From assembly GCF_020884795.1 (NCBI RefSeq), contig NZ_BBZF01000012.1:692150-756149 (forward strand): a DNA stretch of 64,000 nucleotides, written 5' to 3'. The notes under the pieces were generated by a model. It ran no database searches, was not told the origin of the DNA, and saw nothing but the letters and a program-made list of their open reading frames with translations. Position numbers and translations under genes: made by a program. Shown here piece by piece: positions 10,655 through 22,752 of the stretch (position 1 is the first letter of the stretch; each line of letters starts with the position of its first letter). This stretch comes from Micromonospora okii (GTDB taxonomy: Bacteria; Actinomycetota; Actinomycetes; Mycobacteriales; Micromonosporaceae).

Positions 10655-10776
10655 TCCGAGCGAGGAGTGCAGCGGAGCGGAGCCCCGCAGTCCGGATCGA
10701 AGGGGGCACCGTGATCCGAGCGAGGAGTGCAGCGGAGCGGAGCCCCGCAGTCCGGATCGAAGGAAGTGCAGAATGA
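10651..10776 (+). repeat. Two in-frame junction repeats forming one 41-residue mini-ORF (pyrC/carA junction)
   Basis: Two 60-base units (10651 and 10711) beginning GTGATCCGAGCGAGGAGTGC encode a single peptide, because unit 1 has no stop. The start overlaps the pyrC stop (GTGA), and the TGA at 10774-10776 overlaps the carA ATG at 10773. The last codons contain GAAGGAAG, a plausible ribosome-binding tract for carA. The flanking half-sequences differ from the pyrR/pyrB units (CCGAGCGAGG and CCGGATCGAA), so this is a distinct subfamily. Confidence 0.9.
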
Positions 10777-11955
10777 GCAGGCAATCGGCGATCCTGGTCC
10801 TGGAGGACGGGCGCACGTTCCACGGCGAGGCGTACGGCAGCGTCGGGGAGACCTTCGGCGAGGCGGTCTTCAACACCGGCATGACCGGCTACCAGGAGAC
10901 CCTGACCGACCCGTCGTACCACCGGCAGGTGGTGGTGCAGACCGCCCCGCACATCGGCAACACCGGCGTCAACGACGCCGACGACGAGTCCGGCCGGATC
11001 TGGGTCGCCGGGTACGTGGTCCGCGACCCGGCCCGGGCCGCCTCGAACTGGCGCGCCACCGGCGGCCTGGAGGAGCGGCTCGCCGCCGAGGGCGTGGTCG
11101 GCATCAGCGGGGTGGACACCCGCGCGCTGACCCGGCACCTGCGCGAGCGGGGCGCGATGCGGGTCGGCATCTCCAGCGTCGACGACGACCCGCGCGCCCT
11201 GCTGGCCCGGGTCCGCCAGTCGCCGGGGATGGTCGGCGCGGACCTGTCGGCCGAGGTGACCACCGCGCAGCCGTACGTGGTCGAGGCGGAGGGGGCGCAC
11301 CGGTTCACGGTGGCCGCCCTGGACCTGGGCATCAAGCGCAACGTGCCGCGCCGGCTCGCCGCGCGCGGCGTCACCACCCACGTGCTGCCCGCCGGCTCCA
11401 CGATCGACGACCTGCTCGCCACCGGCGCGGACGCGGTCTTCCTGTCGCCGGGCCCGGGTGACCCGGCCACCGCCGACGGCCCGGTGGCGCTCGCCCGCGA
11501 GGTGCTCACCCGGCGGGTGCCGCTGTTCGGCATCTGCTTCGGCAGTCAGATCCTCGGCCGGGCGCTGGGCTTCGGCACGTACAAGCTGGGCTACGGCCAC
11601 CGCGGCATCAACCAGCCGGTGCTCGACCGGGTGACCGGCCGGGTCGAGGTGACCAGCCACAACCACGGCTTCGCCGTCCAGGTGCCCGGCTCGGGGCCGG
11701 GGGCGGTCGTCCCCGACCGGGTGATCGACACCGAGTTCGGCGGGATCGAGGTGTCGCATGTCTGCCTCAACGACAACGTGGTCGAGGGGCTGCGGGCGAA
11801 GGACGTGCCCGCGTTCACCGTCCAGTACCACCCGGAGGCGGCGGCCGGCCCGCACGACGCGGACTACCTGTTCGACCGCTTCGCCGAGCTGATCGAGGGC
11901 CGCGGCCCCGACGGGCAGCGCGGCGCGGGCCGGACCCACAGCGAGGGGCGCAGCA

Positions 11956-11963
<8 letters not shown>
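10773..11963 (+). CDS. carA: Carbamoyl-phosphate synthase small (glutaminase) subunit
   Basis: Releases ammonia from glutamine and channels it to CarB. The 396-residue protein has an N-terminal CarA domain ([30 protein letters not shown]) and a class I glutamine amidotransferase domain with nucleophile Cys255 in [10 protein letters not shown] and the His/Glu pair in [10 protein letters not shown]. It overlaps carB by eight bases. In a pyrimidine cluster with an arg operon 32 kb away, this enzyme serves both pathways. Confidence 0.97.
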
Positions 11964-15318
<3,355 letters not shown>

Positions 15319-15336
15319 CCCCCACCACCCCGTCTT

Positions 15337-15399
15337 CGTCGATCATGGGGTTGGCGGCGGTCGAGGAGGTCCACACTGCCGTCAGCGCCATGATCGACG
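15337..15399. repeat. Intergenic inverted repeat (CGTCGATCATGG family)
   Basis: Perfect 12-bp arms CGTCGATCATGG (15337-15348) and CCATGATCGACG (15388-15399) flank a 39-base middle between carB and pyrD. It may be a long-looped terminator or a member of a lineage-specific dispersed palindrome. Confidence 0.6.
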
Positions 15400-15427
15400 G
15401 GGTGCGGCGTCGGGGAGGTGCGGTGCG

Positions 15428-16459
15428 ATGATCTTCGAGGGAGTCGTGCGGCGCGGGCTGTTCCGGGTGGGCGGCGGCGACCCGGAGGCGGCGCACGAGT
15501 GGACGCTGCGGCGGCTGGCCGCCGTGTCGCGCTCGCCCGTGGCGCTGGCCGCGATCCGGGCGCGGTACGCGGTGCGGGCGCCCCGGACGGTGTTCGGGGT
15601 GCGCTTCCCGAACCCGGTGGGGCTGGCGGCGGGGGTGGACAAGGACGGCGCGGCGCTGCCGGCGTGGCCGGCGCTGGGCTTCGGCTTCGTCGAGGTCGGC
15701 ACGGTCACCGCGCACGCCCAGCCCGGCAACCCCCGGCCCCGGCTGTTCCGGCTGACCGACAGCGAGGCCGTGGTCAACCGGATGGGCTTCAACAACGCCG
15801 GGGCGCGGGCGCTGGCGGACCGGCTGGCGGCGCTGCCCCGCCCGCTGGGGGTGCCGCTGGGGATCTCGCTCGGCAAGTCCAAGGTGACCCCGCTGGACGA
15901 GGCGGTGGAGGACTACCTCGCCTCGTACCGGGCGCTGCGCGGGCACGGCGACTACTTCGCGGTCAACGTCTCCTCGCCGAACACGCCGGGGCTGCGCGCG
16001 TTGCAGGACCGCTCGCACCTGGACGCCCTGCTGGGGGCGCTGGTGGGGGAGAAGCCGGTGCTCGTGAAGATCGCCCCGGACCTGACCGAGCCGGCCATCG
16101 CCGAGCTGCTGGAGGTCTGCCTGGCCCGGGGCGCGGCCGGGGTGATCGCCACCAACACGACGCTGGGCCGCGACGGCCTCGCCCCGGCCGACCGGGCGCG
16201 CGGCGCGGAGGCGGGCGGCCTGTCCGGCCGCCCCCTGGCCGCCCGCGCCCGCGAGGTGGTCGCCTTCGTCCACCGGGAGACCGGCGGCCGGCTCCCCGTG
16301 GTCGGGGTGGGCGGCATCGTCGACCCCGACGACGCCACCCGGATGTTCGACGCGGGCGCGTCCCTGGTGCAGCTCTACACCGGCTTCATCTATCGGGGAC
16401 CCGGCCTGGTGCGCGCCGCCGCGCGGGCCGCCGCGACCGTCCCGGCCGGCGCGGCATGA
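15428..16459 (+). CDS. pyrD: Dihydroorotate dehydrogenase (quinone), class 2
   Basis: Oxidises dihydroorotate to orotate with quinone as acceptor. The 343-residue protein has the class 2 N-terminal membrane-associating helices ([16 protein letters not shown] onward), the FMN barrel motifs [20 protein letters not shown] and [12 protein letters not shown] (class 2 catalytic serine), and [11 protein letters not shown] near the end. GGGAGGTG lies about 10 bases before ATG 15428. An intergenic inverted repeat separates it from carB, so it may have its own expression control. Confidence 0.95.
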   Translation: MIFEGVVRRGLFRVGGGDPEAAHEWTLRRLAAVSRSPVALAAIRARYAVRAPRTVFGVRFPNPVGLAAGVDKDGAALPAWPALGFGFVEVGTVTAHAQPGNPRPRLFRLTDSEAVVNRMGFNNAGARALADRLAALPRPLGVPLGISLGKSKVTPLDEAVEDYLASYRALRGHGDYFAVNVSSPNTPGLRALQDRSHLDALLGALVGEKPVLVKIAPDLTEPAIAELLEVCLARGAAGVIATNTTLGRDGLAPADRARGAEAGGLSGRPLAARAREVVAFVHRETGGRLPVVGVGGIVDPDDATRMFDAGASLVQLYTGFIYRGPGLVRAAARAAATVPAGAA

Positions 16460-16505
16460 CCGGGGAGCCGGCGACAGCGGCGCGGCCGGGCCGGGGGGAG
16501 GCCGG

Positions 16506-17780
16506 GTGACCCCGGAGGAGGTGCTGGCCGCCGACCGGGAGCACGTGTGGCACCCGTACGCGCCGCTGCCGCCCGCCACGGCGCCGTACGTCGTCGAGAG
16601 CGCACAGGGGGTACGCCTGCGGCTGGCCGACGGTCGGGAGCTGGTGGACGGGATGTCGTCCTGGTGGTCGGCGATCCACGGCTACCGGCACCCGGTGCTG
16701 GACGCGGCCGTGGTCGACCAGCTCGGCCGGATGAGCCACGTGATGTTCGGCGGGCTGACCCACTCCCCGGCGGTGCGGCTGGCCCGCACGCTGGTCGAGC
16801 TGGCCCCGGAGGGGCTGGAGCGGGTCTTCCTCTGCGACTCCGGCTCGGTGAGCGTCGAGGTCGCGGTGAAGATGTGCCTGCAGTACCAGCGGGCCATCGG
16901 CCGGCCGGAGCGCCGCCGGCTGGCCACCTGGCGGGGCGGCTACCACGGCGACACGTTCCACCCGATGAGCGTGTGCGACCCCGAGGGCGGCATGCACCAC
17001 CTCTGGGGCGACGTGCTGCCCCGGCAGGTCTTCGCGCCCGTGCCGCCGGGCGGCTTCGACACCCCGCCCGACCCGGCGTACGCGGCGACGCTGGCGGAGG
17101 CGGTCGAGCGGCACGCCGGCGAGCTGGCCGCCGTGATCGTCGAGCCGGTGGTCCAGGGCGCCGGCGGGATGCGCTTCCACCACCCGGAGTACCTGCGGGT
17201 GCTGCGCGAGGTGACCCGCGCCCACGGGGTGCTGCTGGTCTTCGACGAGATCGCCACCGGCTTCGGCCGCACGGGGACGATGTTCGCCGCAGAGCACGCC
17301 GGGGTGAGCCCCGACGTGCTCTGCGTCGGCAAGGCGCTGACGGGCGGCTACCTGACGCTGGCCGCCGCGCTCTGCACGGCGGAGGTGGCGTGGGGCATCT
17401 CCCGCGACGGGGTGCTCGCCCACGGGCCCACGTTCATGGGCAACCCCCTCGCGTGCGCCGTCGCGAACGCCTCCATCGGGCTGCTGCGGGCCGGGGACTG
17501 GGCGGCCGAGGTGTCGAGGGTGGGCGCGGGGCTGCGCGCCGGCCTGGAGCCGCTGCGGGCCGCCCCGGGGGTCGCCGACGTCCGCGTGCTGGGGGCGATC
17601 GGGGTGGTGCAGCTCGACCACGAGGTGGACCTGCCCCGGGCCACGGCCGCCGCGGTCGAGCGGGGGGTCTGGCTGCGGCCGTTCCGCGACCTGGTCTACA
17701 CCATGCCGCCGTACGTCACCGACGACGCGGACGTCGCCCGGATCGCGGCCGGGGTCGCCGCCGCCGTGGCGGCCGGCTGA
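16506..17780 (+). CDS. bioA: Adenosylmethionine-8-amino-7-oxononanoate aminotransferase
   Basis: A PLP enzyme of biotin synthesis, transferring the amino group of S-adenosylmethionine to KAPA to give DAPA. The 424-residue product begins with the BioA-typical [10 protein letters not shown] and has [13 protein letters not shown] (substrate site), [18 protein letters not shown] text, [12 protein letters not shown], and the PLP lysine in [17 protein letters not shown]. It sits alone between pyrD and pyrF; no bioF, bioD or bioB lies in the window, so this is an orphan biotin gene inserted into a pyrimidine cluster. GTG 16506 fits the start of homology. Confidence 0.95.
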   Translation: MTPEEVLAADREHVWHPYAPLPPATAPYVVESAQGVRLRLADGRELVDGMSSWWSAIHGYRHPVLDAAVVDQLGRMSHVMFGGLTHSPAVRLARTLVELAPEGLERVFLCDSGSVSVEVAVKMCLQYQRAIGRPERRRLATWRGGYHGDTFHPMSVCDPEGGMHHLWGDVLPRQVFAPVPPGGFDTPPDPAYAATLAEAVERHAGELAAVIVEPVVQGAGGMRFHHPEYLRVLREVTRAHGVLLVFDEIATGFGRTGTMFAAEHAGVSPDVLCVGKALTGGYLTLAAALCTAEVAWGISRDGVLAHGPTFMGNPLACAVANASIGLLRAGDWAAEVSRVGAGLRAGLEPLRAAPGVADVRVLGAIGVVQLDHEVDLPRATAAAVERGVWLRPFRDLVYTMPPYVTDDADVARIAAGVAAAVAAG

Positions 17781-17901
17781 CCGCCGCCGCGCCGTCTCCA
17801 CCATCGGGATCGATGTCCCGGAACGGTCACCCGGGGCGCGGGCGGGCAGGCGGACGCCGCGCGCCCCGGTACAGGTCCACAGTCGAGAGAGGGAGAGTCG
17901 A

Positions 17902-18741
17902 ATGGAGAGCTTCGGTAGCCGGTTGCACCGGGCCGTGGCGCGGCGCGGGCCGCTCTGCGTGGGCATCGACCCGCATCCGGGGTTGCTGGCCCGCTGGGGG
18001 CTGACGGACGACGTCGCCGGGCTGGAGCGGTTCAGCCGCACGGTGGTGGAGGCGCTCGGCGACCTGGTTGCCGTGGTCAAGCCGCAGTCGGCGTTCTTCG
18101 AGCGCTTCGGCTCGCAGGGGGTCGCGATCCTAGAGTCAACTATCCGACAGTTGCGCAAATCCGGCTCGCTCGTTCTCCTCGACGTCAAGCGCGGGGACAT
18201 CGGCTCGACCGTCGCGGCGTACGCCTCCGCGTACCTCGATCCATCCAGCCCGCTGTATGCCGATGCGATCACGGCGAGCCCCTACCTGGGAGTGTCGTCG
18301 CTGACGCCCATGTTCGAGCTCGCCGCCGCGCACGGCGGCGGGGTCTTCGTCCTGGCGCTCACGTCCAACCCGGAGGGTGCCGCGGTGCAGCGGGCGCGCG
18401 GCGCCGACGGGCGGACCGTCGCGCAGGCCGTCATCGACGAGATTGCGCAGCTCAACCGGGGTGCCGAGCCCCTCGGCAGCATCGGCCTGGTGGTCGGGGC
18501 GACCATCGGCGACACCGGCCACGACCTCTCGGCGGTGCGCGGTCCGCTGCTCGCCCCGGGGCTCGGCGCGCAGGGCGCCACGGCTTCCGATCTGCGCACC
18601 GTCTTCGGTCCGGCCCTGCCGTGGGCGCTGCCGTCGTACTCGCGGGAGGTGCTCGACGCCGGGCCCGACGCGGGCGCGCTGCGGGCCGCGGCGCAGCGCG
18701 CGCTGGCCGACTGCCGGGCGGTTCTCGGCGCGTCGGACTGA
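17902..18741 (+). CDS. pyrF: Orotidine 5'-phosphate decarboxylase, subfamily 2
   Basis: Last step to UMP. The 279-residue length and motifs CVGIDPHPGLLARWG, VKPQSAFFERFG, LLDVKRGDIGSTVAAYA (catalytic Lys/Asp) and ITASPYLGVSSL identify the longer subfamily 2 enzymes of actinobacteria. AGAGGGAGAG lies before ATG 17902. It is separated from bioA by 121 bases, so independent transcription is possible. Confidence 0.96.
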   Translation: MESFGSRLHRAVARRGPLCVGIDPHPGLLARWGLTDDVAGLERFSRTVVEALGDLVAVVKPQSAFFERFGSQGVAILESTIRQLRKSGSLVLLDVKRGDIGSTVAAYASAYLDPSSPLYADAITASPYLGVSSLTPMFELAAAHGGGVFVLALTSNPEGAAVQRARGADGRTVAQAVIDEIAQLNRGAEPLGSIGLVVGATIGDTGHDLSAVRGPLLAPGLGAQGATASDLRTVFGPALPWALPSYSREVLDAGPDAGALRAAAQRALADCRAVLGASD

Positions 18742-18783
18742 GTGACGGCTCGGTCTTTTTGTCATGGTCCAGGCGTGCCCACG

Positions 18784-18812
18784 TTGCCGAATGCGCGCGG
18801 TACCGCTAGTTT
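18784..18812 (+). promoter_or_regulatory. Candidate mihF promoter
   Basis: TTGCCG (18784-18789) and TAGTTT (18807-18812) are spaced by 17 bases, about 100 bases upstream of the mihF start. This implies a leader of roughly 95 nucleotides. Confidence 0.65.
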
Positions 18813-18820
18813 TCCCGGCG

Positions 18821-18850
18821 CTGGGAACCACGGACCCCTTTGGTTCCCGG
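18821..18850. terminator. Hairpin between pyrF and mihF
   Basis: CTGGGAACCA (18821-18830) pairs with TGGTTCCCGG (18841-18850), 10 bp with one wobble, around a 10-base loop. It lies downstream of the candidate mihF promoter, so it is either the pyrF terminator or a structure in the mihF leader. TTCCCGGCG also occurs as a direct repeat here (18812 and 18844). Confidence 0.5.
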
Positions 18851-18913
18851 CGACACCACGTTTCAGTGCGGCGTGGCGTCCCGCCCGTCGCGACATGGAC
18901 CTGAGGAGAACTG

Positions 18914-19231
18914 GTGCCCCTCCCGTCACTGACCCCCGAGCAGCGCGCAGCCGCGCTCGAAAAGGCTGCGGAGATCCGCAAGGCCCGTGCTGAGCTGAAG
19001 GAGCAGCTCAAGCAGGGCAAGACCACCCTCGCCGCCGTCCTGGAGCGGGCGGAGGGCGACGACGTCGTCGGCAAGCTGAAGGTTTCGGCCGTCCTGCAGG
19101 CGATGCCGGGGATCGGCAAGATCCGGGCGACCCAGATCATGGAGAAGCTCAAGATCGCCGACAGCCGCCGGCTGCGTGGTCTGGGCGAGCAGCAGCGTAA
19201 GGCGCTGCTCGGCGAGTTCGCCGCCAACTGA
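18914..19231 (+). CDS. mihF: Actinobacterial integration host factor (mIHF)
   Basis: A nucleoid-associated DNA-bending protein unrelated to enterobacterial IHF. The 105-residue protein ends in the helix-two-turn-helix region LQAMPGIGKIRATQIMEKL (DNA backbone-contacting GIGK motif) and RRLRGLGEQQRKALL; the first half is the helical PLPSLTPEQRAAALEKA segment. GTG 18914 is preceded by GAGGAGA. Its position before the gmk-like gene and rpoZ is the conserved actinobacterial order. Confidence 0.96.
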   Translation: MPLPSLTPEQRAAALEKAAEIRKARAELKEQLKQGKTTLAAVLERAEGDDVVGKLKVSAVLQAMPGIGKIRATQIMEKLKIADSRRLRGLGEQQRKALLGEFAAN

Positions 19232-19280
19232 GCACGGCGGTTCGCCGCCGGCCTGCCACGGCAGCGTGTAGAAACGAGCC

Positions 19281-19814
19281 GTGAGCACGGATGACGAGGC
19301 GCGCCCGGCGGCTCGGCTCACCGTCCTGACCGCCCCCTCGGGGGCCGGAGTGGGCAGTGTGGTCGAGCTGTTCCGGGCGCGTTCTCCGTCGGTGTGGACG
19401 CCGGTGCCGGCGACCACCCGGCCCCGCCGGGCGGGCGAGGTGGACGGCGTCGACCGGATCTTCCTCTCCCCGGCCCGGTTCGACCGGCTGATCGCCGCCG
19501 GTCAGCTCCTGGAGTGGGCCCGCGTCGGGCCCCACCTGCGGGGCACCCCCGCCCGGCCGGTCGCCGACCGGCTCGCCGCCGGCACGCCGGTGCTGCTCCC
19601 GCTCGACCTGCCCGGCGCGCTCGCCCTGCGCGCCGGCTGCCCCGAGGCCCGCCTGGTGCTGCTCGCCCCGCCCAATTGGCGGCCGGACCCGGCCGTCGCG
19701 GCGGCGACCGCGCACGTCGTGCCGCACGACCGCACCGGGCGGGCGGTCGACGAGCTGGTAGGCTTGTTCGGTTCTTCCTTCCTGGCTCCGGCCCAACCGC
19801 GCCTGAACGGTTGA
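19281..19814 (+). CDS. Degenerate guanylate-kinase-like protein
   Basis: Occupies the usual gmk position between mihF and rpoZ and clearly derives from guanylate kinase: [29 protein letters not shown] and [11 protein letters not shown] match the GMP-binding and core segments. However, the P-loop reads [11 protein letters not shown], with valine (residue 24) where the catalytic lysine of GxGKG[ST] should be. VDYHF has become VDRIF. The LID region with its arginines (normally RxxxRGTE...RRL) is missing, leaving 177 residues instead of about 190-205. Catalysis is therefore doubtful, yet the frame is intact and composition normal. It may have a non-enzymatic role, or the cell may have another gmk elsewhere. 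Confidence 0.85.
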   Translation: MSTDDEARPAARLTVLTAPSGAGVGSVVELFRARSPSVWTPVPATTRPRRAGEVDGVDRIFLSPARFDRLIAAGQLLEWARVGPHLRGTPARPVADRLAAGTPVLLPLDLPGALALRAGCPEARLVLLAPPNWRPDPAVAAATAHVVPHDRTGRAVDELVGLFGSSFLAPAQPRLNG

Positions 19815-19822
19815 GGAGTCCC

Positions 19823-19914
19823 GGCCGCGCCCGCGGCCGAGGTGCCCCAGACCGCGGCGGCGCGGCTGGCAGACCGCGCCCGCGCGGTCCACAGACCCAC
19901 CGCGCCCGCGCGGT
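19823..19914. repeat. Three short palindromes upstream of rpoZ
   Basis: Three 16-base palindromes share the centre CCGCGCCCGCGG: GGCCGCGCCCGCGGCC at 19823-19838, and ACCGCGCCCGCGCGGT at 19873-19888 and again at 19899-19914. The last two are identical, 26 bases apart. They fill the space between the gmk-like gene and rpoZ and could act as hairpins or protein-binding sites. Confidence 0.7.
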
Positions 19915-19935
19915 GAGAGACGCAGAGGTTATTCC

Positions 19936-20199
19936 GTGGGATCCATCGCCAACCCCGAAGGCATCACCAACCCGCCGATCGACGAGCTCCTGGAGAAGTC
20001 GACGTCGAAGTACGCCCTGGTGATCTTCGCCGCCAAGCGCGCCCGCCAGGTCAACGCCTACTACAGCCAGCTCGGCGAGGGCCTGCTGGAGTACGTCGGC
20101 CCGCTCGTGGAGACCACCCCCCAGGAGAAGCCCCTCTCCATCGCCATGCGCGAGATCAACGCGGGCCTGCTCACCGCCGAGCCGACCGACCAGCCGTAG
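19936..20199 (+). CDS. rpoZ: RNA polymerase omega subunit
   Basis: A small RNA polymerase assembly subunit. The 87-residue protein shows the omega core: [32 protein letters not shown] and the conserved C-terminal [18 protein letters not shown] 19936 fits the family start. It precedes coaBC by 14 bases, in the usual gmk-rpoZ-coaBC-metK-priA order. Confidence 0.96.
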   Translation: MGSIANPEGITNPPIDELLEKSTSKYALVIFAAKRARQVNAYYSQLGEGLLEYVGPLVETTPQEKPLSIAMREINAGLLTAEPTDQP

Positions 20200-20213
20200 T
20201 CCCGCCCGCGTCG

Positions 20214-21425
20214 ATGTCCGCCGAGATCGTCCTCGGGGTCGGCGGCGGCATCGCGGCCTACAAGGCGTGCGAGCTGCTGCGGCTGTTCACCGAGTCGGGC
20301 CACCGCGTCCGCGTCGTGCCGACCGCGTCGGCGCTCCGCTTCGTCGGGGCGCCGACCTGGGCCGCCCTCTCCGGCCGGCCGGTCGCCGACGACGTCTGGT
20401 CCGACGTGCACGAGGTGCCGCACGTCCGCCTGGGCCAGCGGGCCGACCTGGTCGTCGTCGCCCCCGCGACCGCCGACCTGCTCGCGAAGGCCGCGCACGG
20501 CCTCGCCGACGACCTGCTCACCAACACCCTGCTCACCGCCCGCTGCCCGGTGCTGCTCGCCCCGGCGATGCACACCGAGATGTGGGAGCACCCCGCCACC
20601 GTGGCCAACGTCGCCACGCTGCGCGCCCGTGGCGTCCGGGTGGTCGAGCCCGCCGTCGGCCGGCTCACCGGCGCCGACACCGGCAAGGGCCGCCTGCCCG
20701 ACCCGGCCGAGATCTTCGCCGTGGCCCGGCGGACCCTGGCGCGCGGCCCGGCCGCCCCGGCCGACCTGGCCGGCCGGCACGTGGTGGTGACCGCCGGCGG
20801 CACCCGGGAACCGCTGGACCCCGTCCGGTTCCTCGGCAACCGCTCCTCCGGCAAGCAGGGCTACGCCTTCGCCCGGGCGGCCGTGGCCCGGGGCGCCCGG
20901 GTCACCCTGGTCTCCGCCAACGTGGCGCTCGCCGACCCGGCCGGCGTCGACCTGGTCCGGGTCGGCACCACCGAGGAGCTGCGCGAGGCCACGCTGCGGG
21001 CCGCCGCGACGGCCGATGCGGTGGTGATGGCGGCGGCGCCCGCCGACTTCCGGCCCGCCACGTACTCCACCGGCAAAATCAAGAAATCGGACGCCCGGCC
21101 GCCTAGCATCGACCTCGTCACCAATCCGGACATCGCCGCCGAGCTCGGCCGGCACCGCCGACCGGAGCAGGTGCTGGTGGTGTTCGCCGCGGAGACGGGC
21201 GACGCCGAGGCCAACGCCCGGGCCAAGCTCGCCCGCAAGCGGGCGGACCTCGTCGTCGTCAACGAGGTCGGGCCCGACAAGGTCTTCGGCGCCGAGACCA
21301 ACACGGCGACGGTCATCGGCGCGGACGGCACGCTGCACGCCATGCCCGAACAGTCCAAAGAGGACCTCGCCGACGCCGTCTGGGACCTCGTCGTCAAGCG
21401 GTGGGTCGTCCGTCCCGAGGAGTGA
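20214..21425 (+). CDS. coaBC: Bifunctional phosphopantothenoylcysteine decarboxylase / synthetase
   Basis: Two consecutive steps of coenzyme A synthesis. The 403-residue protein has the CoaC flavoprotein domain first (GVGGGIAAYKACELLR, VVAPATADLLAKAAHG with the active-site histidine region, LLAPAMHTEMW, and the GRLTGADTGKGRLP clamp). The CoaB domain follows from about residue 185 (VVVTAGGTREPLDPVRFLGN, AAPADFRP, KIKKSD). Only 14 bases separate it from rpoZ. Confidence 0.96.
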   Translation: MSAEIVLGVGGGIAAYKACELLRLFTESGHRVRVVPTASALRFVGAPTWAALSGRPVADDVWSDVHEVPHVRLGQRADLVVVAPATADLLAKAAHGLADDLLTNTLLTARCPVLLAPAMHTEMWEHPATVANVATLRARGVRVVEPAVGRLTGADTGKGRLPDPAEIFAVARRTLARGPAAPADLAGRHVVVTAGGTREPLDPVRFLGNRSSGKQGYAFARAAVARGARVTLVSANVALADPAGVDLVRVGTTEELREATLRAAATADAVVMAAAPADFRPATYSTGKIKKSDARPPSIDLVTNPDIAAELGRHRRPEQVLVVFAAETGDAEANARAKLARKRADLVVVNEVGPDKVFGAETNTATVIGADGTLHAMPEQSKEDLADAVWDLVVKRWVVRPEE

Positions 21426-21493
21426 CCGCTCCAGCGCGCTTCGAGGTCCGGTGACTACACTTCCCCGAACGACTTCCATAACTTAGGAGTGCC

Positions 21494-22687
<1,194 letters not shown>

Positions 22688-22752
22688 CCGGCGCGAAGCG
22701 TGGCGACCGGCGACCCGCCGACGGGTCGCCGGTCGCTCGCGTCTGCGTCGAC

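Noticed and set aside
21426..21493. SAM riboswitch upstream of metK
   Set aside because: The gap is only 68 bases and lacks any SAM-aptamer conserved blocks.
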